A stretch of 64,000 nt of DNA from Deinococcus actinosclerus. Lineage in GTDB: Bacteria; Deinococcota; Deinococci; Deinococcales; Deinococcaceae. The translations under genes were made by a program, and so were the position numbers. This document shows, piece after piece, positions 33,763 to 41,858 of this stretch; within the stretch, counting starts at the first letter, position 1, and every line of letters starts with the position of its first letter. The notes under the pieces are model-generated. The model had not been told where the DNA came from and ran no database searches. It saw nothing but the letters and a program-made list of their open reading frames with translations. The DNA is taken from contig NZ_CP013910.1 in the NCBI RefSeq assembly GCF_001507665.1, positions 1,859,501 through 1,923,500 on the forward strand, written 5' to 3'.

Positions 33763-36504
33763 TCAGTTGGGCGCCTGGCAGGTGCCAGCGACGGGAGTGA
33801 AGGTGGCGGAGTTCCGCACGCGGACGGTGGAGTTGTTGTTGGCGGCCTGCACGCCCGCCGCGCTGGGCGCCGCAGTGTCGATGATGAAGGCGCTGCCCGC
33901 CAGTTGCCGAAGGACAAACCCCATGTTCCCGGTCGTGGGTGAAGCGCTGGTGTTCCCGGTAGGTTTGACGCACAGGGTGTTGGTCTGCCCGCTCGTAATC
34001 CCACTGGTCAGGGCGATGCCGTCCAGGTTGAGGCCCACAGGGTTGGAGGCAGGACTGGAGACCGCGTTGTTCGTCAGGATGACGTCCATGCGCGCGGCGC
34101 CGTCCATGGCCCGGAACTGCATGCCGTACAGGCCGTAGCTGGTGATGGTGTTCCCGCTGACCTCGAAGCGGCCTGAACCCGCCACCCGCTGGGCCAGATC
34201 GATGGGGTTGGCGTTGCCACCTGTGGACAGGGACAGGGTGTTGTTCTGGATCTTGCCCTGATCCACGCTGGTACTCCCGCTGGGGCGCTGCGCCTCGTAC
34301 GTGACGCCGTTGCCTGTACTGGCGTGGGTAAAGGTGTTGTTGCGGATCAGGTACGTGTTGCTGGTGTTGCCCGTGGGGTTCAGGTACACGCTGGAGGCGG
34401 CGTTGTTCAGGAACGAGCTGTCCTGCACGCTCAGGTTCAGGGTGCCGGTGCTGGCCGTGCTGAACGGCGTGAACTGCACGCCGTTGTGGTTCTGCTGCAC
34501 CACCATGCGGTTGAGGTTCACGGTGAGGTTGGCGGTGTCGGGTTGCAGGTGGATGCCGATATTGCCGGCATTGGCTGCGGTCTGAATCACGCCCCCCGAG
34601 CCGGCCGAGCCGCTCCCGGTGACGGTCAGGGTGCCGCCCACCTCTTCCAGGTTGACGCCCCGGCCGTTCGTGGCGGCGTTGGTGGCGTCCAGGCGGGTGG
34701 CACTCAGGTTCACCGTGCCGCTCTTCAGGCTCAGGGCCAGGCCGTTGGTGGCCTTCACCTGCGTGAGGGTGCCGTTGAACGTGCCGAAGTTCGTGCCGGT
34801 GATACCGTCGGTGCTGCCCTGCACGGACAGGCCGGTCAGGGTGTTGTTGGTCCCGAGGATCACGGCCGCGCCGCCGGTCACCTGGAGGGTCGGGGCCGTA
34901 CCGGCCGGCGCGACGGTGGCGCCGTTCACGACCAGGGCCGTGCCGGCCCCGACGACCGCCTGGGCGTTCTGGAGGGCCAGGGAGGCGGGCTGGGTGTAGG
35001 TCCCCGTGCCGTTCGCCACGTAGATCAGGTCGTTGGCGGCGGCGGCGGTCTGCGCGGCGCTGAGCGTGGTGAAGGGCGCGGTCTGGCGGCCGTCCCCGCC
35101 GGTTTTCGTGCCGTCGACGAACCAGACCCGCCCGCCGACATTGACCGGAGCGGTCTGGTTGGTCCCCGAGCAGCCCGTGCTCGTGGCGACGCCGTAGCGC
35201 AGGGTGTCACTGGTGGCCGCGCCGCCCGTGAAGGTGAAGGTATCTCCGGCGTTGCGGGTCAGCGTGTAGCCGGCGCCGTCGCCGGCTTTCGAGGTGAACG
35301 CGAACGAGCCGTTGGCGTTCATGGCGAGCGTGCCGCCCCGGGCCGTGCCGTTGCCGGTGAAGGTCAGGCTGGGTGTCTGGCCTCCGGGGGTGGGGGGATA
35401 CACGGTGTAGGCACTCGCCAGGCCGCTGGCCGCGTCGACGTTCAGGGTGACGTTCCCGGTGGCGGCGTACGCCGCGGGCAGGGTTTTCAGGGCCAGGTCA
35501 CCGCCGATATGCGCGGTGCGTGCGCCGGGGGCGCCGGCGGTGGTCACCGACCCGATGAGCAGTGGGCTGGTCAGGGCGCTGCCGCACAGGGCCGCGATCT
35601 GCGCGCCACCCAGGGCGGCGGCGCGGCTGGCAGCGCTGCCGCTGCCCTGCTCCTCAACGCTCTCGGTGACGCGGGTCACGCTGTCGTCGGCCACGGCGAA
35701 GGTCATCTGGAAGGTGTAGGGGTCGTCGGCCGGGGTGGCCTGCAGGGGGAGTTTCAGTGCGACCGTGACCACGCCGTCAAACTGGTTGGCGCCGGGGTTG
35801 GCGCTCAGGGTGCGGGTGGTGGTCAGGGTGCGGTTGCGGGCCACGAACCCGTAGGGGAAGGCGCGCGTCACGCCTGCACTCACGAGCGGCGTGACCTCGT
35901 TCTCGGCGTAGGCCTGCAGGTCCTGCGCGCCGGTCATCAGGTCGGGGCGCGCGGTGTTCAGATTGAAGTTCAGGCCGGTGGTGGGCAGGATCAGCGGGGC
36001 GATGCTGGCGCTGGCGTCGGTGCCGTCGAACCGCTTGAGCTGACTGACCGGGGTGTTGGACAGCGTGGAGGGGGTGCTGACCGCGACCAGCGTGAGGTTC
36101 TGCCGCGCGGTGGTGTACGCCGTGCCGGCGCTGGAGGCGTTACGCACCAGGAAGGTGGCGTACAGGTAGCGCATGCCGTCCACGCCGCGCGTGCCCGTGG
36201 TGAACGTGCCGGTGGAGACGGGTTTGAGCTGGATGCTGCCCCGATCGGTCAGGCCCGCGGCGCCCGTGGGGGCCGGCGCGCTGGCCTGCACGGTGGGTCC
36301 GGCCTCGTCGTTCAGGCCGCTGAACTGGATGTCCACGAGGCCCAGCGAGGCCAGTGGGGTGGTGCGGCCGGGCGGGGTGGCCTCCACCGGGGCGGCCGGG
36401 GTGGGCGTGGGGGTGGGCACGGCGGGGACGGCGACCGGGGCGGGCTGCTTCGCGCAGGCGCCCAGCAGCAGCGTCAGGCACAGCAGGGTGGGCATGCGGG
36501 TCAT
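33763..36504 (-). CDS. Lipoprotein with paralogous N-domain and parallel beta-helix domain
   Basis: A 913-residue lipoprotein (lipobox LLGAC, C17). After a Pro/Thr-rich linker, residues about 50-320 form a domain shared with the next gene: LVDIQFSGL, STGTRGVDGMRYLYATFLVRNA, TLTLTRTLSANPGANQFDG-like sequence and SVTRVTESVEEQGS. A beta-rich segment (about 320-470) follows, and residues about 480-900 form a right-handed parallel beta-helix (repeated Asn/Gly/Val turns such as IRNNTFTHAS, IQNNTLSLS, VSGNTITSYG), as in pectate-lyase-like adhesins or glycan-binding proteins. The DGRQTAPFTTLSAAQTAA segment is the usual entry strand of such helices. No catalytic residues are evident. It overlaps the upstream paralogue by four bases. 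Confidence 0.85.
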   Translation of the reverse strand: MTRMPTLLCLTLLLGACAKQPAPVAVPAVPTPTPTPAAPVEATPPGRTTPLASLGLVDIQFSGLNDEAGPTVQASAPAPTGAAGLTDRGSIQLKPVSTGTFTTGTRGVDGMRYLYATFLVRNASSAGTAYTTARQNLTLVAVSTPSTLSNTPVSQLKRFDGTDASASIAPLILPTTGLNFNLNTARPDLMTGAQDLQAYAENEVTPLVSAGVTRAFPYGFVARNRTLTTTRTLSANPGANQFDGVVTVALKLPLQATPADDPYTFQMTFAVADDSVTRVTESVEEQGSGSAASRAAALGGAQIAALCGSALTSPLLIGSVTTAGAPGARTAHIGGDLALKTLPAAYAATGNVTLNVDAASGLASAYTVYPPTPGGQTPSLTFTGNGTARGGTLAMNANGSFAFTSKAGDGAGYTLTRNAGDTFTFTGGAATSDTLRYGVATSTGCSGTNQTAPVNVGGRVWFVDGTKTGGDGRQTAPFTTLSAAQTAAAANDLIYVANGTGTYTQPASLALQNAQAVVGAGTALVVNGATVAPAGTAPTLQVTGGAAVILGTNNTLTGLSVQGSTDGITGTNFGTFNGTLTQVKATNGLALSLKSGTVNLSATRLDATNAATNGRGVNLEEVGGTLTVTGSGSAGSGGVIQTAANAGNIGIHLQPDTANLTVNLNRMVVQQNHNGVQFTPFSTASTGTLNLSVQDSSFLNNAASSVYLNPTGNTSNTYLIRNNTFTHASTGNGVTYEAQRPSGSTSVDQGKIQNNTLSLSTGGNANPIDLAQRVAGSGRFEVSGNTITSYGLYGMQFRAMDGAARMDVILTNNAVSSPASNPVGLNLDGIALTSGITSGQTNTLCVKPTGNTSASPTTGNMGFVLRQLAGSAFIIDTAAPSAAGVQAANNNSTVRVRNSATFTPVAGTCQAPN

Positions 36505-37526
36505 GGGCAGACTCCCTGAACGAGGTAGGTGGCGTCGGCGTCCGTGGCGAGCCCTGCGGAGCGCACCTTGTTGACGCAGCGGCTGGCGACGGCCGTCACG
36601 CCGGCCGGGTAGGTGGAGCCGGGCAGCACGGTGACCTGGGTGGCGGCGACACTGGCGGCGCGCTGCGCCACGGGGGCGTTGCTGCCCTGCTCCTCGAGGC
36701 TCTGCGTGACCCGGGTCTGGCTGTCCTGCACGACCAGCACCACGATCCTGAAGGTCCAGGGATCACGGCGGATGCCCTCGGGCGGGGTCAGGCCGGCGTC
36801 GTCCGGCTGGAGTGGCACCTTCACGGCGAGCGTCACCTGACCGTCGAACTGCCCGGTGGCGGGGTTGGCGCTCAGGGTGCGGCCGCCGCTGGCGGTGCGC
36901 ACGGTGTAGCCGTAGGGGAAGACGGTGTTGACGCCCAGGTCGGCGTAGCTCAGCGGCTGGGCGCTGCCGTTCTGGATGCTGCCGCTGGCGACTTCCGCCT
37001 CGGTGAAGACCTGCAGGTCCTCGCCGCCGGGGCTGAGCACGGGTTGTGCGCTCAGCGGGTCGAATTTCATGGCGTGGGTGGGCAGGACGCTGCGGATGAC
37101 GCTCTGCGGGACGGCGCTGCCGGCGAAGGTGGTGACGGCCCGGAAGGGTGAGCCGCCCAGGGTGTCCCCGGCGGAGACGGCCAGCAGGGTCAGGTTGCTG
37201 CGGGCAGCGGGGCTGGGGGTGCCGTCGGCGTCGGCGTTGCGGACGCGGTAGGTGGCGCTGATGTAGCGCTGGCCGTCCACGCCGCGCGTGCCGGTGCTGA
37301 CCACCGAGACGCTCAGGGGGTCGAGTTGCAGGCCGCGCGCCTGTTCGGTCAGGGCCTGGGACCCGAGGGTCAGTGGGCGCACGCGGCTGGCGCTCAGGCC
37401 GCCGGCCGAGAAGCTGAGTTCCAGCAGGCCCACGGCCTGGAAGGGCGGCGCTGGGGTGGGGGGCGGGGCGGAGGCGCAGCCCGGCAGGCAGATCAGGGCG
37501 GCGGCGAGTAGCAGTGACCGGTGCAT
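36501..37526 (-). CDS. Lipoprotein, first gene of the tail-collar operon
   Basis: A 341-residue lipoprotein (lipobox CLPGC, C17) that matches the N-terminal domain of the next protein: GLLELSFSAGGLSASRVRPL, VVSTGTRGVDGQRYISATYR, GRTLSANPATGQFDGQVTLA and SQTRVTQSLEEQGSNAPVAQR align with its counterpart. It adds a short C-terminus with a cysteine pair (SRCVNK and VQGVCP). The ATG at 37526 has CAAGGAG six bases upstream. It leads a seven-gene operon running to 30548. A surface-anchored structural or recognition role is inferred; the domain has no known function I can name. Confidence 0.82.
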   Translation of the reverse strand: MHRSLLLAAALICLPGCASAPPPTPAPPFQAVGLLELSFSAGGLSASRVRPLTLGSQALTEQARGLQLDPLSVSVVSTGTRGVDGQRYISATYRVRNADADGTPSPAARSNLTLLAVSAGDTLGGSPFRAVTTFAGSAVPQSVIRSVLPTHAMKFDPLSAQPVLSPGGEDLQVFTEAEVASGSIQNGSAQPLSYADLGVNTVFPYGYTVRTASGGRTLSANPATGQFDGQVTLAVKVPLQPDDAGLTPPEGIRRDPWTFRIVVLVVQDSQTRVTQSLEEQGSNAPVAQRAASVAATQVTVLPGSTYPAGVTAVASRCVNKVRSAGLATDADATYLVQGVCP

Positions 37527-37579
37527 GCAGCTCCTTGTGACCCAGGGCGAATGAACCCGGATCGTCAGAGAATGTGAAC

Positions 37580-37618
37580 TTCATCAGTATAAGGTGAACA
37601 GCCTGAGCATTTCATCAG
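37580..37618 (-). promoter_or_regulatory. Promoter region of the tail-collar operon
   Basis: TATACT (complement of 37586-37591) is the best -10 box, with only a weak -35. The word TTCATCAG occurs twice (37580-37587 and 37611-37618), 31 bases or about three helical turns apart, and flanks the -10/-35 region, so it may be a regulator site. Confidence 0.45.
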
Positions 37619-37748
37619 GGGCGCGGCCGGATCGAGTCCGGACTGGATGAGGTCTTGCAGGGGCCGCGACGCTGGACAGCGCCTCCCAGTCGTCGGATTC
37701 GCCGTTCAGCCGGACCAGTTTTGGGGGCAGTCGCGCGGGCTGGCTCAC
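37584..37748 (-). CDS. Possible small gene or gene remnant (54 aa)
   Basis: A GTG-started frame on the minus strand reads MSQPARLPPKLVRLNGESDD, continues with WEALSSV, and ends in EMLRLFTLY with its TGA inside the tail-collar promoter. Codon third positions are GC-rich as in real genes here. There is no good ribosome site, and the open frame continues upstream without another start until it meets the mntH promoter. It could be a small protein or the 3' part of a lost gene. Otherwise the 300 bases between the lipoprotein and mntH hold only regulatory DNA. Confidence 0.25.
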   Translation of the reverse strand: MSQPARLPPKLVRLNGESDDWEALSSVAAPARPHPVRTRSGRAPDEMLRLFTLY

Positions 37749-37793
37749 CTGAAGGCAGAGGTCCCCGGCGAGCCAGTCCCCTCGTCCAGCCCA

Positions 37794-37822
37794 TAGACAT
37801 TTTTTTTAGGCATGCCTAATAT
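37794..37822 (+). promoter_or_regulatory. mntH promoter with DtxR/MntR-type box
   Basis: TAGACA (37794-37799), a 17-base spacer and TAATAT (37817-37822) form a strong promoter five bases before the ATG. The perfect palindrome TTAGGCATGCCTAA (37806-37819) covers the spacer and the first half of the -10 box. It matches the TTAGG...CCTAA half-sites of DtxR/MntR-type metal-dependent repressors. Confidence 0.85.
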
Positions 37823-37827
37823 GAGGC

Positions 37828-39147
37828 ATGTCCAGCCTCCCCCCGACCACCGAGAGCGCGCCGCCCCCAGCCGGCCGCAGCCTCGACGACCGCATGACCG
37901 CCCGGGCCGAGGCCGTGCTGGCCCGGCACTCGCAGAAACGTGGACTGGCCCGCATCCTGCCGTTCCTGGGGCCCGCCGTGATCGCCTCCATCGCGTACAT
38001 GGACCCCGGGAACTTCGCCACGAACATCCAGGGCGGCGCGCAGTTCGGGTACGCCCTGCTGTGGGTGATCCTCGCGGCGAACCTGATGGCGATGCTGATC
38101 CAGAACCTCAGCGCGAAACTGGGGATCGCCACCGGGAAGAACCTCCCGGAGACCATCCGCGAACGCTGGCCGCGCCCGGTCGTGTGGCTGTACTGGGTGC
38201 AGGCGGAGATCGTCGCCATGGCCACCGACCTCGCGGAGTTCCTGGGCGCGGCGGTCGCCATTCAGCTGCTGACCGGCCTGCCGCTCATCTGGGGGGCGAG
38301 CATCACCGCCGCGTTGACCTTCTGGCTGCTGACCATCCAGCGCCGCGGCTTCCGCCCGCTGGAACTCGTGATCGGGGGCTTCGTGGCGATCATCGGCGTG
38401 GCGTACCTGACGCAGTTCGTGCTCGCCCGCCCCGCGCTGGCCGAGCTGGGCCGCGGGTTCATTCCCAGTTTCCAGGGCGTGGACAGCGTGTACCTCGCGG
38501 TGGGCATCATCGGGGCGACCGTCATGCCACACGTGATCTACCTGCACTCGGCGCTCACGCAGGGCCGCGTGCCCACCCGCAACGACGACGAGAAGGTGCG
38601 CCTGAGCCGCCTGAACCGCATCGACGTGATCGTGTCCATGGGCCTGGCGGGCCTGATCAACATGAGCATGCTGGCCGTCGCCGCCGCCACCTTCTACGGC
38701 AAGGGCGTCGAGAACGCCGGGGACCTGGAAACCGCCTACCGCACCCTGACGCCGCTGCTCGGTCCGGCCGCCGCGACCGCGTTCGCCATCGCGCTGCTCG
38801 CCAGCGGCCTGAGCAGCAGCGCGGTGGGCACCATGGCCGGGCAGGTCATCATGCAGGGCTTCGTGAACTTCAGCATCCCGCTGTGGCTGCGCCGCACGAT
38901 CACCATGCTGCCCGCCTTCATCGTGATCATCCTGGGCCTGAATCCCACGGACGTGCTCGTGCTGTCGCAGGTGATCCTGTCCTTCGGGGTGCCGTTCGCG
39001 CTGATCCCGCTGCTGCTGTTCACCGCGCGGCGCGACGTGATGGGTGTCCTGACCAGCAGGCCGCTCGTGACCGGTCTGGGCTGGGTGTTCGCCAGCATCA
39101 TCATCGGCCTGAACGTGTACCTGCTGTGGGGCGCCTTCACGGGGTAG
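37828..39147 (+). CDS. mntH: Manganese transporter, Nramp family
   Basis: A 439-residue Nramp protein that imports Mn2+ with protons across the inner membrane. The TM1 metal motif AYMDPGNFATNIQGG (D-P-G-N) and the TM6 motif TVMPHVIYLHS (M-P-H) are intact, and about 11 TM helices are predicted. A 35-residue hydrophilic N-terminus precedes TM1. Manganese accumulation matters for oxidative-damage resistance in Deinococcus. The MntR-type palindrome over the promoter implies shut-off when Mn is plentiful. The transcript is probably leaderless. Confidence 0.95.
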   Translation: MSSLPPTTESAPPPAGRSLDDRMTARAEAVLARHSQKRGLARILPFLGPAVIASIAYMDPGNFATNIQGGAQFGYALLWVILAANLMAMLIQNLSAKLGIATGKNLPETIRERWPRPVVWLYWVQAEIVAMATDLAEFLGAAVAIQLLTGLPLIWGASITAALTFWLLTIQRRGFRPLELVIGGFVAIIGVAYLTQFVLARPALAELGRGFIPSFQGVDSVYLAVGIIGATVMPHVIYLHSALTQGRVPTRNDDEKVRLSRLNRIDVIVSMGLAGLINMSMLAVAAATFYGKGVENAGDLETAYRTLTPLLGPAAATAFAIALLASGLSSSAVGTMAGQVIMQGFVNFSIPLWLRRTITMLPAFIVIILGLNPTDVLVLSQVILSFGVPFALIPLLLFTARRDVMGVLTSRPLVTGLGWVFASIIIGLNVYLLWGAFTG

Positions 39148-39161
39148 ACGCACCGACAGGA

Positions 39162-39192
39162 GGGCGGCCCGGATCACCTGTCCGGGCCGCCC
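39162..39192. terminator. Hairpin between convergent mntH and astacin-like gene
   Basis: GGGCGGCCCGGA (39162-39173) pairs with TCCGGGCCGCCC (39181-39192) around a 7-base loop; TTCCT follows. It lies 15 bases from each stop codon. Confidence 0.75.
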
Positions 39193-39206
39193 TTCCTGAC
39201 GCGCGT

Positions 39207-40004
39207 TCAGCGCGGGTACATGAAGTTGACGTTGCCCACGTCCGTGCCCGAGAAGCCGTTGCGCTGCCCCATGCGGTTGAGGTCCACGCTGCTGTCGAGC
39301 GGCTGGATGGCGATCTTCCCGTCGAAGAAGGCCGGGTAGTGCATGATCGAGTCGAAGTCGTACGCGCCGTACCCGGCGCTGCCGCTGCGGATCTGGTACT
39401 GGCTCTGCCAGTCGGCGGGGATGTTCGCCCAGATGATCTTCACGTACCTGTCGCGGTCGGGGCGGGTCTGCTCGTGGAACAGGCCCATGGCGTGCCCGAA
39501 CTCGTGGATGATCGAGCCGGTCGTGCAGCGGTCGGCCAGGGTCAGGGTCTGACGGCCGCCCACCATGCCCAGGCTGGACGCGCAGCTCGTGCCGGTGTTG
39601 TACGTGATCTCCACGTAGTTGCTCTGCGTGGTGCGCGGCGTGACGATCACGTTCGTGGTCGAGCGGATCGTGGAGGCGGCGGCCGCCACGCGGTCACGGA
39701 TCGCCTGGGGGACGTTCGCGGCGAAGGTGTACGGAATGGTGCGGCCCGTCCAGCGGTAGCGGGTGTCCACGACGTACGTGCCCTGCTCGCCGACTTTGGC
39801 GCTGCTGAGGTCCGCGAGGATGATGTCGTCCTCGAGCATCAGGTACCCGTCCTGCTTGAAGCCCATGACCTGCTGCGTCGAACCGTCGGGCAGGATCAGG
39901 GTCGCGGGGGCCTTCTCGGGGGTCGTGCGGGCGTCCGGGGTGGGAGACGAGCTACAGGCGGCGAGGACGAGGGAGACGACGAGCAGAGCAGACGCGACGC
40001 GCAT
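39207..40004 (-). CDS. Astacin-like (M12A) zinc metalloprotease lipoprotein
   Basis: A 265-residue lipoprotein (lipobox LAAC, C17). The zinc site is IIHEFGHAMGLFHEQTRPDRD with H167, E168, H171 and H177, and the Met-turn is SIMHYP (M221), both diagnostic of astacins. VDTRYRWTGRTIPYTF matches the first strand of the catalytic domain. Two cysteines (C141, C160) could form the family disulfide. A possible propeptide occupies residues 25-75 and includes an Asp that could block zinc. GGAGG lies eight bases before the ATG. The enzyme should act in the envelope; substrate unknown. Confidence 0.92.
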   Translation of the reverse strand: MRVASALLVVSLVLAACSSSPTPDARTTPEKAPATLILPDGSTQQVMGFKQDGYLMLEDDIILADLSSAKVGEQGTYVVDTRYRWTGRTIPYTFAANVPQAIRDRVAAAASTIRSTTNVIVTPRTTQSNYVEITYNTGTSCASSLGMVGGRQTLTLADRCTTGSIIHEFGHAMGLFHEQTRPDRDRYVKIIWANIPADWQSQYQIRSGSAGYGAYDFDSIMHYPAFFDGKIAIQPLDSSVDLNRMGQRNGFSGTDVGNVNFMYPR

Positions 40005-40037
40005 GGGTGGAACCTCCGTTGTGTGGTGTGCCCCCGG

Positions 40038-40066
40038 AATGTAGTGAATGCCGGCCCGAAAGTAAA
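40038..40066 (-). promoter_or_regulatory. Promoter of the astacin-like gene
   Basis: On the minus strand TTTACT (complement of 40061-40066), a 17-base spacer and TACATT (complement of 40038-40043) form a plausible sigma-70 promoter. GCCGGCCCG occurs as a direct repeat around the -35 region. Confidence 0.5.
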
Positions 40067-40091
40067 GCGCAGGTGCCGGCCCGCGCGGCTG

Positions 40092-40919
40092 TCAGGGCAG
40101 TCTGGCCCGCAGCCAGTCGAGAATCACCTGCCGGACCTCCTCGCGCGGCTCGTCGTTCAGGAGTTCGTGGTAGCCCCCCTCGACCATGTGCAGGGTCCTG
40201 TCGGTGGACGCGATCGTGTCGTGAAACCGCTGACTGCCGCGCGGGTCCGTGATCCTGTCGGCCGTGCCGTGCAGGATCAGGGTGGGCAGCGTCCAGCGGG
40301 CGTACTCGGGCCACAGGCGGCCGCTCAGGCCCAGCATGGTGGCGCCGGTCAGGGCCGGGACGTTCCCGTGGTACATGACCGGGTCGGCCTCGTACGCGGC
40401 GACCTCGTCGGGCAGGCGCGAGAGGCCGCCGGTGCCGAGGTCGCTGGTCTTCAGGCCCGGCGCAAGGCGCGCGATCACCGGCGCGAGCCGCCGGAGCCAC
40501 GCCGGTTCGTTCTCCCCCACCAGCAGCGCCGGGCTGGACAGGATCACGCCGCGCAGGCCGCGCGGATCACGGGCCGCGCTGGCCGCCGTGACCAGCCCGC
40601 CCATGGAGTGCCCCAGCGCGAACACCGGCAGGTCCTGCGTCCGCAGGGCGTCGCGGGCTTTCAGGTGATCCTCCACGAGCACGTTCAGGTCCGCGACCGC
40701 CTGCCGCCCCGGGGATTTCCCGTGGCTGCGCTGATCGTAGGCGTACACGCTGATCCCGGCGTCGGCCAGCGTGGGAATCAGGCGGTGGTAGCGCTCCACG
40801 TAGCGGCCCGCGTACTCCCCGAACCCGTGCGACAGCAGCAGCGCCGCCCTCGGGCTGGCCGCCCGCCACAGGTACCCCTCGACCGGCGCGCCCGGTATCG
40901 TCCACGCTTCGTTGTGCAT
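40092..40919 (-). CDS. Alpha/beta hydrolase, monoacylglycerol lipase-like
   Basis: A 275-residue serine hydrolase of the lysophospholipase/monoglyceride lipase group. [20 protein letters not shown] and [15 protein letters not shown] are hallmarks, the nucleophile is in [16 protein letters not shown], the Asp in [14 protein letters not shown], and the His in [13 protein letters not shown]. It has no signal peptide, so it acts in the cytoplasm, on glycerolipid or lysophospholipid esters. The start is fixed by TAGACT (complement of 40926-40931), six bases before the ATG. A tandem heptamer array begins 20 bases upstream of its start. Confidence 0.9.
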   Translation of the reverse strand: MHNEAWTIPGAPVEGYLWRAASPRAALLLSHGFGEYAGRYVERYHRLIPTLADAGISVYAYDQRSHGKSPGRQAVADLNVLVEDHLKARDALRTQDLPVFALGHSMGGLVTAASAARDPRGLRGVILSSPALLVGENEPAWLRRLAPVIARLAPGLKTSDLGTGGLSRLPDEVAAYEADPVMYHGNVPALTGATMLGLSGRLWPEYARWTLPTLILHGTADRITDPRGSQRFHDTIASTDRTLHMVEGGYHELLNDEPREEVRQVILDWLRARLP

Positions 40920-40939
40920 GGACCGAGTCTAACGGGGGT

Positions 40940-41002
40940 GATGGTCGATGGTCGATGGTCGATGGTCGATGGTCGATGGTCGATGGTCGATGGTCGATGG
41001 TC
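40940..41002 (+). repeat. Nine tandem copies of GATGGTC
   Basis: The 63 bases are nine perfect copies of the 7-mer GATGGTC, between the starts/stops of two minus-strand hydrolase genes. It lies just upstream of the lipase promoter. Perfect identity suggests recent slippage and length variation among strains. Confidence 0.95.
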
Positions 41003-41039
41003 AACATCGTGTGCGCGATCCGAGCGGCCACGTCAAGCC

Positions 41040-41858
41040 TCAGCCACTACCCACCCCCACTCCCTCCTCCCCCAGGAAGGCGTCCACCAGCGCGCGGTAC
41101 CGCCCCGCCTCCTCCAGCGCGGGGAAGTGCCCGCTGTGGGCGAGGACCTCCTGACGGGCGTGGGGCAGCAGGGCGGCGATCTCCGCTCCGGCGGGGGGAG
41201 GGTTGAGGGGGTCGTGCGCGCCGCTGAGGATCAGGGTGGGGGCGGTGACGCGGGGCAGGCCGGGCCGGAAATCGAAGCGTTCCAGGGCGCGGCGGGCAGC
41301 CTCGGCCTGTTCCGGCGTCTGGGCCAGTCCGCTCGCGTGGTCGTCGGCGGTGCGGCGGGCGACCTCGGCCCGGATGGCCTGCGGGGTGCCGGGGGCGAAC
41401 ATGCGCTCCAGCAGGAAGGCCTGCACCTCCTGCGGGGTCAGGTCCCGCAGTTCATCCTCGTGCCGGGCCATCAGGGCGGCGGTGCCGCTGGTCTGCCCGC
41501 TGGCCTTCGGGACGACCAGGACCAGCCGCGAGACGCGCTCCGGGTGAGTGGTGGCGAGGGCCTGCGCCACGTAGCTGCCCATGCTGGTGCCCATCACGTC
41601 CGCCTGCGGGATGCCCAGGGCGTCCATGACGGCCAGCACGTCACTGACGTGATCGGCCAGCGTGAAGTTCGCGGGGCGGCCCGAGCGGCCGTGCCCGCGA
41701 CTGTCGGGGGCGATCACGCGCCGCGTCCCGGCGAGGTGGTGCAGGTCGGCGTCCAGCCAGCCGCTGTGGCTGCCCAGGCCGTGCAGGAGGATCAGGGGGT
41801 GCCCCTCGCCCCGCTGCTGCACGAACAGCGGGGTGCCGTCGGCGGCGGGGATGATCAT
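41040..41858 (-). CDS. Alpha/beta hydrolase
   Basis: A 272-residue cytoplasmic serine hydrolase. LILLHGLGSHSGWLDADLHHL is the oxyanion-loop region, PDSRGHGRSGRP follows, the nucleophile lies in VMGTSMGSYVAQALA, and the acid and base lie in ILSGAHDPLNPP and LAHSGHFPALEE. The set resembles the BioH/3-oxoadipate enol-lactonase group, but the substrate is not determined by sequence. The ATG at 41858 overlaps the oligopeptidase stop by four bases (ATGA), so it is the second gene of a two-gene operon. Confidence 0.85.
   Translation of the reverse strand: MIIPAADGTPLFVQQRGEGHPLILLHGLGSHSGWLDADLHHLAGTRRVIAPDSRGHGRSGRPANFTLADHVSDVLAVMDALGIPQADVMGTSMGSYVAQALATTHPERVSRLVLVVPKASGQTSGTAALMARHEDELRDLTPQEVQAFLLERMFAPGTPQAIRAEVARRTADDHASGLAQTPEQAEAARRALERFDFRPGLPRVTAPTLILSGAHDPLNPPPAGAEIAALLPHARQEVLAHSGHFPALEEAGRYRALVDAFLGEEGVGVGSG

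Noticed and set aside
34324..36519. Plus-strand open frame opposite the beta-helix lipoprotein
   Set aside because: Shadow composition and no signals; the minus-strand frame has a lipobox and clear domain order.
37615..37800. 61-codon minus-strand frame upstream of mntH
   Set aside because: Basic shadow-like composition, and its start lies in the mntH promoter; a different frame in the same stretch is listed as a weak candidate instead.
40940..41002. Tandem repeats considered as a CRISPR array
   Set aside because: The units are contiguous 7-mers without spacers, and no cas gene is in the window.
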